A stretch of DNA of 23,936 nucleotides from Lachnospiraceae bacterium. GTDB taxonomy: Bacteria > Bacillota > Clostridia > Lachnospirales > Lachnospiraceae. Every line of letters begins with the position of its first letter. Positions within the stretch are counted from its first letter, which is position 1. The stretch is taken from assembly GCA_009774155.1 (NCBI GenBank), contig VSNE01000447.1:1-23936 (forward strand), written 5' to 3'. The position numbers and the translations under genes are program-made. A model generated the notes under the pieces. It was not told the origin of the DNA. It did no database searches and worked only from the letters and a program-made list of their open reading frames with translations. This document shows, in pieces, positions 13,407-21,516 of this stretch.

Positions 13407-13805
13407 ATGGCAAAAGCAGAAAAAAGCACGAAAAATAATACCGCTGTGAGAACGCATGACAGCCAGAGACAGGCTGAAAAGGCATCAGGCGGGGAAATTA
13501 CCAATGGAACCGTAAAAGCGGCTGAAAGTGGAAATAACGAGGCTGAAAAGGAAACATTTATCTATATCGGACCAACAATAAGGGCTGGTGCATTAAAAAC
13601 TAATGCTATGATGATCGGGACAAAAGATGAGGTTAAAAATTACCTTGGAGACATACTGGAAGATATTCCGCAGGCAGAAAGGCTTCTTGTTACAGCAGAC
13701 AGACTGGCGGACAGCAAAAAAAGGGTAAAAGAAAAAGGGACCCTGCTGAACAAATATTACAATGAAGTCTCTTCATTGGACCACGAAAAAAGGAGGAATA
13801 AATAA
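13407..13805 (+). CDS. small protein of unknown function upstream of the sheath gene
   Basis: A 132-residue protein with AGGAGGG (13393-13399) before ATG 13407. The first 50 residues are low-complexity and polar (K/S/N/E-rich, likely disordered). The folded part is ETFIYIGPTIRAGALKTNAM followed by MIGTKDEVKNYLGDIL, a strand-loop-helix, then a charged helix ending LLNKYYNEVSSLD. Firmicutes contractile-tail prophages often carry such a YIGPT...GAL...G protein right before the sheath gene, in the position of the Mu-type DUF2635 gene. The function is unknown; a tail-assembly or sheath-terminating role is plausible from position only. Confidence 0.65.
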   Translation: MAKAEKSTKNNTAVRTHDSQRQAEKASGGEITNGTVKAAESGNNEAEKETFIYIGPTIRAGALKTNAMMIGTKDEVKNYLGDILEDIPQAERLLVTADRLADSKKRVKEKGTLLNKYYNEVSSLDHEKRRNK

Positions 13806-13807
13806 TC

Positions 13808-15256
13808 ATGAGTGGATTTTATCATGGAGCCAGGGTAAAGAAAATTCCCAGCAGCATTTCTACTCCTGTAATAGCGGATTGCGGTATTCATTTTGTGGTA
13901 GGGACAGCTCCGGTTCATACAGTGAAGGGAACCGTCAATGATATTATTTTATGTAATACTTACGAAGAGGCGGTTCGGGCGTTTGGCTATAGCGACGATT
14001 GGAAAAAGTACACGCTTTGCGAGGAAATATATACAGCGTTTGTATTGTACAAAATCGCCCCTATAGTGCTTGTGAACGTCCTGGACCCGGAAAAGCACAG
14101 GAAAAAGTTTTCTGCAAATAAATTTGAACTTTCGGAAGAAAGAAAAGCCGTACTGCCCAGGGAAGCGATTGCGGAAACGGTGAAAATTGGGGAATATGTA
14201 GAAGATGAAGATTACGGGCTGGTCTATACGGATAATGCGCTTGTAGTGGAAGTGATTGAGGGCGGGAATATTACAGAGGATATTAAGGAATTAAGCATTG
14301 AGTATTCCGCGGTTGCCCCGGAACTTGTCACAAAAGCGGACATTATCGGCGGGTATGATGTGGAAAGCAATAAATACAAAGGGCTGGAACTGATCGATTT
14401 TGTGTTTGCAAAATACACAGTTATACCGGAAATTATTTTGTGCCCGGGATTTTCCTCAGATTCAGAAGTGGCAGCGGTCATGAGCGTAAAGACGGAAAAT
14501 ATCAATGGGGTTTTTGAAGCTGTCTGCATTATTGACGCAGACACAGAAAATGTTGTTCGGTATACGGATGTGCCGGAATGGAAAAACAGAAACAATATCA
14601 CAAAGCCGGGGCAGATTCTGGTTTATCCAAAAGTGAAGTTAGGGGAACGAATTTTCTGCTATTCTACACATGAAGCGTGCAGAATGACAAAAACAGATAT
14701 GGACGAGGCTTTAGGGGACGGTACGCCGTGTGAGTCTCCGTCAAACACTTCATTACAGATTGACAGCATGGTACTGGAAGACGGAACGGAGGTATTGCTT
14801 AACTTAACGCAGGCAAATTACCTGAATAAAAACGGTATTGTAACGGCTCTGAATTTTATAGGCGGTTATGTATCGTGGGGGAATACAACGGCCTGTTATC
14901 CGTCCAACACAGATGTAACAGATTATTTTATCAATGTTTCCCGTATGTTTAAATGGGTGGGAAACAGTGTTATTCTTTCCACATGGAACAAAGTGGATCG
15001 GAACATAAAAAGGCGTATTGTTGAGAGCATCACACAAAGCCTTAACCAGTGGCTGAATGGGCTGTCATCAGAGGAAAAGATTTTAGGCGGGAGAGTAGAA
15101 TTTACAGAAGAGGAAAACAGTGATATTGATTTGGCAGCGGGAAAGATGAGGCACCATATTTACCTTACACCATCAAGCCCGGCGCAGGATTGTGAATATG
15201 CGTTAGAGTATGATATCAGCTATTTATCCGGCGTGACAAGCGAGGAGGGAAGATAA
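13808..15256 (+). CDS. contractile tail sheath protein, P2 gpFI family
   Basis: A 482-residue sheath protein. The start (MSGFYHGARVKKIPSSISTP) and HFVVGTAPVHT at about 28-38, the APIVLVNVLDP strand near 85, the IIGGYDVESNKYKGLELID region, the GTPCESPSNTS linker and the end KMRHHIYLTPSSPAQDCEYA LEYDISYL are typical. Sheath subunits wrap the tube and contract to drive it through the cell envelope. This gene shows that the tail is contractile (myophage) although the head is lambda-like. AGGAGG lies upstream, and the next gene (tube) begins immediately after its stop, which suggests coupled high-level synthesis. Confidence 0.92.
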   Translation: MSGFYHGARVKKIPSSISTPVIADCGIHFVVGTAPVHTVKGTVNDIILCNTYEEAVRAFGYSDDWKKYTLCEEIYTAFVLYKIAPIVLVNVLDPEKHRKKFSANKFELSEERKAVLPREAIAETVKIGEYVEDEDYGLVYTDNALVVEVIEGGNITEDIKELSIEYSAVAPELVTKADIIGGYDVESNKYKGLELIDFVFAKYTVIPEIILCPGFSSDSEVAAVMSVKTENINGVFEAVCIIDADTENVVRYTDVPEWKNRNNITKPGQILVYPKVKLGERIFCYSTHEACRMTKTDMDEALGDGTPCESPSNTSLQIDSMVLEDGTEVLLNLTQANYLNKNGIVTALNFIGGYVSWGNTTACYPSNTDVTDYFINVSRMFKWVGNSVILSTWNKVDRNIKRRIVESITQSLNQWLNGLSSEEKILGGRVEFTEEENSDIDLAAGKMRHHIYLTPSSPAQDCEYALEYDISYLSGVTSEEGR

Positions 15257-15775
15257 ATGGGAAAAGTTGATGAATCTGTAATCGGTTTTATGGTCTATGA
15301 GGATGATAAAAATTATTTGGGAACCAGTGAAGTTGCTCTTCCTGAGATCTCTTTTATCACGGAAGAAATTTCAGGGGCAGGATTGGGAGGAAAGGTTGAG
15401 GCTGTCTTACTGGGAATGGTAGAAGCCATGACAGCAACCTTCAATTTCCGGACGGTGACAAATAATGCTATAAGCCTGACAGAGCCGCGGCCGCATGATA
15501 TTGATTTAAGAGTAGCGCAGCAACAGGAGGGCACCACAAAAGGAACTGTGGAAGTGGTAAAGGTACGGCACTGTTTAAGAATGATTCCTAAGAAACTCAA
15601 TCCGGGAAAGGTAGCAAGTTCGGCTACAGCGGAGGTAAGCGGAGAATACGCGGTACGGTATTATGCTACTTATATCAATGGGGTAAAGAAACTGGAAATT
15701 GACCCGTTGAACTATATCTGTTTTGTGAATGGAAAAGATTATCTGAAAAAAGTCCGGGAAGCATTAGGAATGTAA
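15257..15775 (+). CDS. tail tube protein, P2 gpFII family
   Basis: A 172-residue protein, the usual tube length (P2 FII is 172). The motifs LPEISFITEEISGAGLGGKV, AVLLGMVEAMTATFNFRTV, TEPRPHDIDLRVAQQ and EVVKVRHCLRMIPKKLNPGK match FII proteins. It stacks as hexamers to form the inner tube through which DNA passes. Its ATG directly follows the sheath stop, with AGGAGGGA inside the sheath end. A strong hairpin terminator follows it, so sheath and tube can be made in excess over the chaperone, tape measure and baseplate genes downstream. Confidence 0.92.
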   Translation: MGKVDESVIGFMVYEDDKNYLGTSEVALPEISFITEEISGAGLGGKVEAVLLGMVEAMTATFNFRTVTNNAISLTEPRPHDIDLRVAQQQEGTTKGTVEVVKVRHCLRMIPKKLNPGKVASSATAEVSGEYAVRYYATYINGVKKLEIDPLNYICFVNGKDYLKKVREALGM

Positions 15776-15789
15776 ACGGACGGCAAGGC

Positions 15790-15817
15790 AACCAGCGCAG
15801 GGCGCTGGTTTTATTTT
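15790..15817 (+). terminator. intrinsic terminator after the tail tube gene
   Basis: AACCAGCGC (15790-15798), loop AGG, GCGCTGGTT (15802-15810), then a T-rich run TTTTATTTT. With a 9-bp perfect stem it should be efficient, yet the tail genes continue in the same direction without an obvious new promoter, so it probably works as a partial terminator. Confidence 0.75.
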
Positions 15818-15842
15818 GCAAAAAAACAGGAGGATTCGGAAT

Positions 15843-16259
15843 ATGGAAAATAAAAACATTGAAACCACAAGCCAGGGAACGGAGAATGTGACCGATTCGG
15901 TCACAGCACAGGAAAAGAGAGCGGACAGCACGGATAAAAAAAAGAACCGGATAGAAAATGCAAGGGTATATGTGCATACGTTTGCGGAACCGTTTACCTA
16001 TGAGAACCAGACCTATAAAAAGATTACTTTTGATTTCGGCAGACTGAGAGGAAAGGATGCCACAAGCCTTGAAGATGAACTTGCGGCGGAGGGAAGATAT
16101 GTGATCAGCCCGGAAATTTCTGACGTGTATTTAAGCAAGGTCGCTGTGAGAGTATCACAGCCCGCAATTACATTTGACGCTATGGAGGAACTGCCGTATG
16201 TGGATTTCAAGAAAATTATCAATGCGGCAAGAAATTTTTTAGTGAAGTCGGGCTTATAG
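15843..16259 (+). CDS. tail assembly chaperone, P2 gpE/Mu gp41-like
   Basis: A 138-residue protein starting at ATG 15843 with AGGAGGA (15828-15834). The first 35 residues are polar and probably disordered (they include V-T-D-S-V-T encoded by parS-like site 3). The folded part has VYVHTFAEPFTYENQTYKKI, TFDFGRLRGKDATSLEDELA and a C-terminal PYVDFKKIINAARNFL helix, as in the Phage_TAC group between tube and tape measure genes. These chaperones coat the tape measure during tail assembly. Near its end is the heptamer TTTTTTA, at which a -1 shift would replace the last 5 residues (VKSGL) with a 67-residue extension, as in P2 E/E'. Confidence 0.85.
   Translation: MENKNIETTSQGTENVTDSVTAQEKRADSTDKKKNRIENARVYVHTFAEPFTYENQTYKKITFDFGRLRGKDATSLEDELAAEGRYVISPEISDVYLSKVAVRVSQPAITFDAMEELPYVDFKKIINAARNFLVKSGL
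15888..15904. other. parS-like site 3 (perfect inverted repeat, inside the chaperone gene)
   Basis: GTGACCGATTCGGTCAC, the only copy in which both arms are fully complementary (GTGACCGA-T-TCGGTCAC). It lies in the low-complexity N-terminal codons of the tail chaperone gene, where protein constraint is low. Confidence 0.75.
16235..16241 (+). promoter_or_regulatory. -1 ribosomal slippery heptamer of the tail chaperone gene
   Basis: T TTT TTA in the correct X XXY YYZ phase: in the 0 frame the codons are AAT TTT TTA. Slipping back one base leads to AGT GAA GTC and an open frame of 67 codons up to TAG 16442-16444. P2 uses a T-run heptamer at the same place in gene E. Confidence 0.85.
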
Positions 16260-16444
16260 GCCAGAAATCCATAGCAAAGTGGGTAAGGAAGGAAAGTTTC
16301 AGAATGGCAAGCGTAACGGGGGGAGGCGTGGAGTTCTGGATAAATCTTACCCTTTTAGAACTGATGCGGTGGATTCAGGATGCTTTGGAAGCCCAAAGAG
16401 AGGACGAACAGGAACGGAAGAGGATGGAAAAGGGGGAGCATTAG
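16241..16444 (+). CDS. E'-like extension of the tail chaperone made by -1 frameshifting
   Basis: In the -1 frame relative to gene E the sequence is open from the slippery site to TAG at 16442, one base before the tape measure start. The 67 codons read SEVGLIGQKSIAKWVRKESF and onward; the best marked part is VEFWINLTLLELMRWIQDAL followed by a charged EAQREDEQERKRMEKGEH tail. A W-rich helix plus acidic end is what E', T-like and gpGT-type extensions look like. The fusion product would be 200 residues. Independent translation from ATG 16304 (GGAAAG 7 nt upstream) is an alternative or addition. Confidence 0.82.
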   Translation, partial: SEVGLIGQKSIAKWVRKESFRMASVTGGGVEFWINLTLLELMRWIQDALEAQREDEQERKRMEKGEH

Positions 16445-19400
16445 TTGGCGGCTTCACAAAAACAGTTTGAATTACTATTCCAACTGAAAGCCACGTATGG
16501 GAGCAATTTTGTACAGACATTCTCCAATGCGGCAAAGACAATGAAAGAAATGCAGGGCAGCATAAGCAAAATCAATTCTCTTCAAAAAGATATATCCGGT
16601 TATAAAAAACAGCAGGAAGCACTGGAGCGCAACCGGATTAAGATGCAGGAGCTGCAGGAGCAACACGACAGTCTGCAGCAGGAAATGTCTGAAACGGAGA
16701 AACCATCTGAAGAGTTGCGGAAAGCGCTGAAGAGCAACGAAAGGCAGATGGAGCAGACCAGGCAGGCGATAGATTACGAGGAACAAAGCCTTACAAAACT
16801 GCAGGAACGGTTACGGACAGCAGGCATAAACACGGATAACCTGGATGCTTCCACGGAACGCCTGCAGCGGCAGTATGGACGCTTGCGGCAGTCCCAGGAG
16901 AGAATAGGGGATTTGTCGAACCGGATTGAACGGAACAACCAGGCGATTTCAAAGACAAAAGGACAGTTGGCAGGAGTAATTGGGGCGGCTACCGCATTGG
17001 GGGCCGCCTTTTATGCCGGCCCGATTACAAAGGCGGCTGAATTTGAACAGCAAATGTCAAAGGTGAAAGCCATTGCGGGAACGGTAGCGGATAATGATCT
17101 GCCTAGTATAATTCAGAAAGCAAATGAAATGAGCCTTATGTTTAAAGAAGGTTCTGATTCAACAGAAACAGCCATGAATATCCTTTCAGCAAAGGCAAAA
17201 CAGATGGGAGCCACAACCGAGTTTACCGCAGCGCAGGCCGGGGAAGCTATGGAATATATGGCTATGGCAGGCTGGAAAACCTCTGATATGCTGAATGGCA
17301 TAGAGGGAATTATGTACCTTGCCAGTGCTTCCGGGGAGGATTTGGCAAGCACTTCCGACATTGTGACGGACGCACTTACGGCGTTCGGGCTGTCCGCTTC
17401 TGACGCGGGGCATTTTTCGGACGTATTGGCGCAGGCTTCCAGCAATGCCAATACAAACGTGGGAATGATGGGTTCCACGTTCCAGAAAGTTGCGCCGGTT
17501 GCGGGTGCGCTGGGGTACAGCGTGGAAGATATGTCATTAGGTATCGGCTTAATGGCAAACGCTTCCATAAAGGCGGAGGTTGCGGGAACCAGTCTGAAAA
17601 CCGCCATTACGAATATGGCAAGCCCCACGGACAAGCAGGCGGCGGCTATGCGGAAGCTGGGAATCTCGCTAACCGATGATGAAGGAAACACAAAAAGCTT
17701 TATGAGCGTTATGGAAAATCTTAGAAGTTCCATTGGCTCGGTGAGCGTTGATCTGGTGGATGCAGAAGGCAATGCAAGAGGATACGATGATATTATAACA
17801 GACTTATCGAAAACAACTGAAGGATTGTCACGGGTACAGCAAATTGAAGCGGCAAGTACCATATTTGGAAAAGAAGCAATGTCTGGAATGCTTGCGATTG
17901 TTAATGCGAGCGAAGAGGACTTTAGGAAACTATACGACGCAGTTTATAACTGTGACGGGGCGGCAAAGCAAATGTCAGAAACCATGCTGGATAATTTCAA
18001 CGGGCAAATGACGCTTGCAAAGTCGGCGCTTGACGCATTGCAGGTGAGTTTGGGGGAGGCTCTTCTTCCCACGTTCACGGCAGCAGTAAAGAAGATAACG
18101 GAGGTAGTCTCAAAGGTTGCGGAGTTCGCAGAGAAAAACCCGGAACTGGTGCGGACGATAGCAAAGGTGACAGCCGGATTGCTGGCGCTGAAGGCCGGGG
18201 GATTAGTCGCGAAGCTGGGCTTTCAGGAAATTCACGGCGGTGTCCTGGTGGTGCAAAAGGCATTAGAGATATTCAGAGGGCGGACGATACTGGCAGGGTT
18301 TAACGCCATGGGCCTGGGCGCAAAGCTGGCAGGCATGGGAAGCGGCATTCTGGGCGTATTTGGGAAAATGGCCGGGAAGATAACCGGGATTTTCGGGAAG
18401 ATGGGTCCGGCAATCATTGGCGGCCCGTTGGGGAAGCTGGGCGGTGCTGTCGGCAAAATAGTCGGGAAAATAGGCGCGGCGCTGGCTCCGGTAGGGAATC
18501 TTTTCAAAGCGGCATTTTCCCCGCTTGCAAGGCTGGGCGGCTCCCTGTTCGGAGGTTTCGGGGGGATAATCGGGAAAATATTCCCCATTGTGGCGGCAAT
18601 CACAGCAGTAGTGACGGTGATACAGTTAGTCAGAAAGAATCTGGATAAGATCCGGGACTTTGTAGGAAAGATTTTCGGCGAACAGGGGCTTGTGATATTT
18701 GATAAGATTGTAGCCGTCATATCCAGCATAGGAGAAACTATAAAGAATGTTTTCAGTGACGGGAATCTGGGCGCGGCGCGGGATAAGATACAGGAGATAT
18801 TCGGAGATAAAGGCGTAGCGGTATTTGACGGTTTTGTTTCCGCCTTTAAAACCATACAGGGAATCATAAGTCAGTTTGTGGGATTTGTGACACAGCACAT
18901 AGTACCTGTGGCAGAACTGATTTTTTCCGTGATAGTTACGACGGTAATACCCGGAATTGTGAATGCCGTGCAGGCCGTGATGCCTACCGTAATGTCGATC
19001 GCTCAGACAGTGAAAATGTTCATAGGGCAGGCGGCGGCCCTGATTGGGGAGTTCGTAGCGGGAATCATGCCTGTAATCAGTGAGATTATATCGTTCCTTC
19101 AGGCAAATGTATTCCCGGTGATCGGAGATATTTTTAACCTGATCGTAAACACCGTGCTTCCGGCCGTTGCAAGCGGAATACAGACAGTTGCAGACACTGT
19201 TATATCAATTCTGAGTATGCTGCTTCCGTTCATACAGACGGCGGTTACTAATATTTGGGCTGTTATGCAGCCGATTTTACAGACCGTGATTAGCTTTATA
19301 CAGTTTATGATGCCGACCATCGAGGAAATTGTTTCAAATGTCGTAAATAAAATAAGCGGGATTATCAACGGCTTAATGATGGTGCTGCAGGGAATTGTTC

Positions 19401-19996
19401 AATTCATTACCGGGGTGTTTACTGGCAACTGGAGCCAGGCCTGGGAGGGAGTGAAAAACATATTCAGCGGGATTTTTGAAAGCCTGAAATCCATAGCGAA
19501 AGGCGTGGTGAATGGAATCATAAGTGTGCTGAATACGGCCATCCGGGGGCTGAATACCGTAAAAATTCCTGAGTGGATTCCGGGCATAGGCGGAAAGGGT
19601 ATCAATATACCAGAGATTCCGCAGTTTGCAAAAGGAACGGAGCGCACGCCGGATACGTTTGTAGCAGGTGAAAACGGGCCGGAGCTTATCACGGGCGCGG
19701 CGAACAGGAAAGTATTTACCGCCATGCAGACGCAGAATATCTTCAACAATGTCATACGTCAGGGCGGTGTGACCGATTCGGGCACGCCGACAGCACAGGG
19801 ACTGAACGTCGGCGGAGGAATGATACAGATCCATATTACCAACAGTCCGCAGATTCAGGCTGCTGGGGGCGATGCAAAGGAAATTGAAAGCCTTTTAAGG
19901 CAGGCAAATGAAGAACTTTTATTAAAAGTAAAAGTGTTGGTAAAGCAGGCTTTAGCAGAAGCAGAAGAGCAGAAAGCGAGGGTGGCTTATGCCTAA
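16445..19996 (+). CDS. tail tape measure protein (P2 gpT/TP901-1 core type)
   Basis: A 1183-residue protein from TTG 16445 with AGGGGGAG (16431-16438). N-terminal coiled coils (about 25-160, rich in Q/E/L) lead to the TP901 core domain beginning FEQQMSKVKAIAGTV (about 200) and including AMEYMAMAGWKTSDMLNGIE and SSNANTNVGMMGSTFQKVAP. A Gly/Lys-rich hydrophobic region (about 615-730) contains many GKIxGK repeats. It is followed by two related segments, KIFGEQGLVIFDKIVAVIS and EIFGDKGVAVFDGFVSAFK, and then long stretches of hydrophobic helices (about 820-990). Near the end is the common FAKGTERTPDTFVAGENGPE motif. Its length sets tail length, about 180 nm by the usual 0.15 nm per residue rule. 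It contains parS-like site 4 in its 3' part. Confidence 0.93.
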   Translation: MAASQKQFELLFQLKATYGSNFVQTFSNAAKTMKEMQGSISKINSLQKDISGYKKQQEALERNRIKMQELQEQHDSLQQEMSETEKPSEELRKALKSNERQMEQTRQAIDYEEQSLTKLQERLRTAGINTDNLDASTERLQRQYGRLRQSQERIGDLSNRIERNNQAISKTKGQLAGVIGAATALGAAFYAGPITKAAEFEQQMSKVKAIAGTVADNDLPSIIQKANEMSLMFKEGSDSTETAMNILSAKAKQMGATTEFTAAQAGEAMEYMAMAGWKTSDMLNGIEGIMYLASASGEDLASTSDIVTDALTAFGLSASDAGHFSDVLAQASSNANTNVGMMGSTFQKVAPVAGALGYSVEDMSLGIGLMANASIKAEVAGTSLKTAITNMASPTDKQAAAMRKLGISLTDDEGNTKSFMSVMENLRSSIGSVSVDLVDAEGNARGYDDIITDLSKTTEGLSRVQQIEAASTIFGKEAMSGMLAIVNASEEDFRKLYDAVYNCDGAAKQMSETMLDNFNGQMTLAKSALDALQVSLGEALLPTFTAAVKKITEVVSKVAEFAEKNPELVRTIAKVTAGLLALKAGGLVAKLGFQEIHGGVLVVQKALEIFRGRTILAGFNAMGLGAKLAGMGSGILGVFGKMAGKITGIFGKMGPAIIGGPLGKLGGAVGKIVGKIGAALAPVGNLFKAAFSPLARLGGSLFGGFGGIIGKIFPIVAAITAVVTVIQLVRKNLDKIRDFVGKIFGEQGLVIFDKIVAVISSIGETIKNVFSDGNLGAARDKIQEIFGDKGVAVFDGFVSAFKTIQGIISQFVGFVTQHIVPVAELIFSVIVTTVIPGIVNAVQAVMPTVMSIAQTVKMFIGQAAALIGEFVAGIMPVISEIISFLQANVFPVIGDIFNLIVNTVLPAVASGIQTVADTVISILSMLLPFIQTAVTNIWAVMQPILQTVISFIQFMMPTIEEIVSNVVNKISGIINGLMMVLQGIVQFITGVFTGNWSQAWEGVKNIFSGIFESLKSIAKGVVNGIISVLNTAIRGLNTVKIPEWIPGIGGKGINIPEIPQFAKGTERTPDTFVAGENGPELITGAANRKVFTAMQTQNIFNNVIRQGGVTDSGTPTAQGLNVGGGMIQIHITNSPQIQAAGGDAKEIESLLRQANEELLLKVKVLVKQALAEAEEQKARVAYA
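19769..19785. other. parS-like site 4 (inside the tape measure gene)
   Basis: GTGACCGATTCGGGCAC, the same core with G at position 14. It encodes V-T-D-S-G-T in a glycine-rich linker near the C-terminus of the tape measure protein. Confidence 0.65.
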
Positions 19997-20207
19997 AACT
20001 TATGTAACTGTGGCGGGTGATACATGGGATATTATTTCTTACAAAACGCTGGGAAATGAAATGTATAAAAACGCCATACTGGAAGAGAATCTTGCCAGCC
20101 GGGAAACAGTGGTTTTCCCGGCTGGCGTTTCTCTCTCCATACCGGATATAAAGCCGGAAATATCGGAGGCTCTGCCGCCATGGAAAAGAGGGATAGGGAT
20201 TGAGTAA
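19989..20207 (+). CDS. tail protein X (P2 gpX-like, LysM fold)
   Basis: A 72-residue protein: MPKTYVTVAGDTWDIISYKT then LGNEMYKNAILEEN and a proline end SLSIPDIKPEISEALPPWKR. GDTWDxIxxxxxG...LxxxN...ipag is the LysM-type pattern of P2 gpX, a small protein found between the tape measure and hub genes. It probably binds peptidoglycan or helps assemble the hub. The start overlaps the tape measure end by 8 nt, and the end overlaps the hub gene by 8 nt, a coupled trio. Confidence 0.88.
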   Translation: MPKTYVTVAGDTWDIISYKTLGNEMYKNAILEENLASRETVVFPAGVSLSIPDIKPEISEALPPWKRGIGIE

Positions 20208-21516
20208 CAGGAATCAGGCAAGACGGACGGAAATAAAGCTGAAATTTAAGGGTGTTGACATAACCCGGGATTTGGAAAAATATCTTCTGTCACTGACCTA
20301 TACGGACAATGAAGAGGATAAGACGGACGATATAAGCATTACTCTTGACGACAGGGGGAACAAATGGCTTACAGAATGGCTGAATACAAAAAATGCCGCA
20401 AAGACGGTGCAGGCTCCCCAAAAGAAAGAATTTGCCGTAGGAGATATTGTGCAGTTTAAGGGCGGTCCGGTTTATATTTCTTCTATGGCGGCAAGCCCGA
20501 CAGTGAACAGAGGAGCTTCCCGGTGCAGATTGACGATAAGGAACAGCAATGCACATCCCCTGCATTTGATTTCCGAAGATGGAGCGAGGGTGTATGGATG
20601 GGTAAACGCCTGCGATGTGGAAGGAGGGGAAACAGACCAGCCTCAGCAGGAAAAAGAACGCAAGGCGTTTAAAGGAACGGAGATACATGCGGTTATTATA
20701 CAGAAAAATCCTCTTTCTGACGGGAAAGACAAAGTACATGATTGCGGGATATTTGAGATTGACAGCGTGGACTTTTCCGGGCCGCCTGACAAGCTGGAAA
20801 TCAAGGCAACCTCAATTCCCTATTCCAGTACATTACGGCAGACGGAAAAGACAAAGGTGTGGGAAAACAATACATTGAAAAATATCGGAGCGGCTATAGC
20901 CGCAAGCAACGGTATGCAGCTTATGTACATATCAAATTACAACCCTGCATACAAGCGGAAAGAACAGTTGAACATATCGGATATTGTTTTTCTGCAGAGC
21001 CTTTGTAAAGGAGCGGGCATTTCCCTGAAAGTGACTTCTAAAACGATTGTTATGTTTGACGCGGCGGAGTATGAGAAGAGGCCGGAAGTAAAAAAGCTGA
21101 AAAAGGGAAAAGAAAACATACTAAGCTATAGATTGAGTACAAAAACAGCAGATACGGAATATGCAAAATGCACTGTAAGCTACACAGATCCGATTACAAA
21201 AGAAAAGATTGAAGCTACTTACACAAAGCCAGGGGGAGACGGTGAAAATGCACAGGAATTAAAAATTGAAGAAAAGGTGAACAGCAGAGAAGAAGCCCTG
21301 ATTTTAGCCAGGAAATATTTAAGGGCAAAGAACAGAGGGGAAACCACAGCACAAATCACAGTTATAGGAGACGTTGATTATTGTGCCGGAATCACAGTCC
21401 GCCTTTATGGTTATGGGGAGTATGACGGAAAATATATTGTAGAAACAGCAACGCATAAACTGACGGGAGGATATACAACCGATTTGAAATTGCGTAGCTG
21501 CCTGGAGGATTATTAA
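20200..21516 (+). CDS. baseplate hub protein, P2 gpD-like, with inserted SH3-like domain
   Basis: A 438-residue hub protein starting at TTG 20200. The N-terminal part (VDITRDLEKYLLSLTYTDNE, then DISITLDDRGNKWLTEWL) and the later IHAVIIQKN, DCGIFEIDSVDFSGPPDKLE and TSIPYSSTLRQTEK stretches are the P2 D/T4 gp27-like hub family. The C-terminal TLKNIGAAIAASNGMQLMYI and GGYTTDLKLRS complete it. Between WLTEWL and IHAVIIQKN lies about 90 extra residues (66-158), with FAVGDIVQFKGGPVYISSMA and ending HPLHLISEDGARVYGWVNAC. This resembles the SH3-like wall-binding domain that often accompanies LysM or amidases in Clostridia. The hub links tube and spike; the insertion may contact the cell wall. Confidence 0.88.
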   Translation: MSNRNQARRTEIKLKFKGVDITRDLEKYLLSLTYTDNEEDKTDDISITLDDRGNKWLTEWLNTKNAAKTVQAPQKKEFAVGDIVQFKGGPVYISSMAASPTVNRGASRCRLTIRNSNAHPLHLISEDGARVYGWVNACDVEGGETDQPQQEKERKAFKGTEIHAVIIQKNPLSDGKDKVHDCGIFEIDSVDFSGPPDKLEIKATSIPYSSTLRQTEKTKVWENNTLKNIGAAIAASNGMQLMYISNYNPAYKRKEQLNISDIVFLQSLCKGAGISLKVTSKTIVMFDAAEYEKRPEVKKLKKGKENILSYRLSTKTADTEYAKCTVSYTDPITKEKIEATYTKPGGDGENAQELKIEEKVNSREEALILARKYLRAKNRGETTAQITVIGDVDYCAGITVRLYGYGEYDGKYIVETATHKLTGGYTTDLKLRSCLEDY

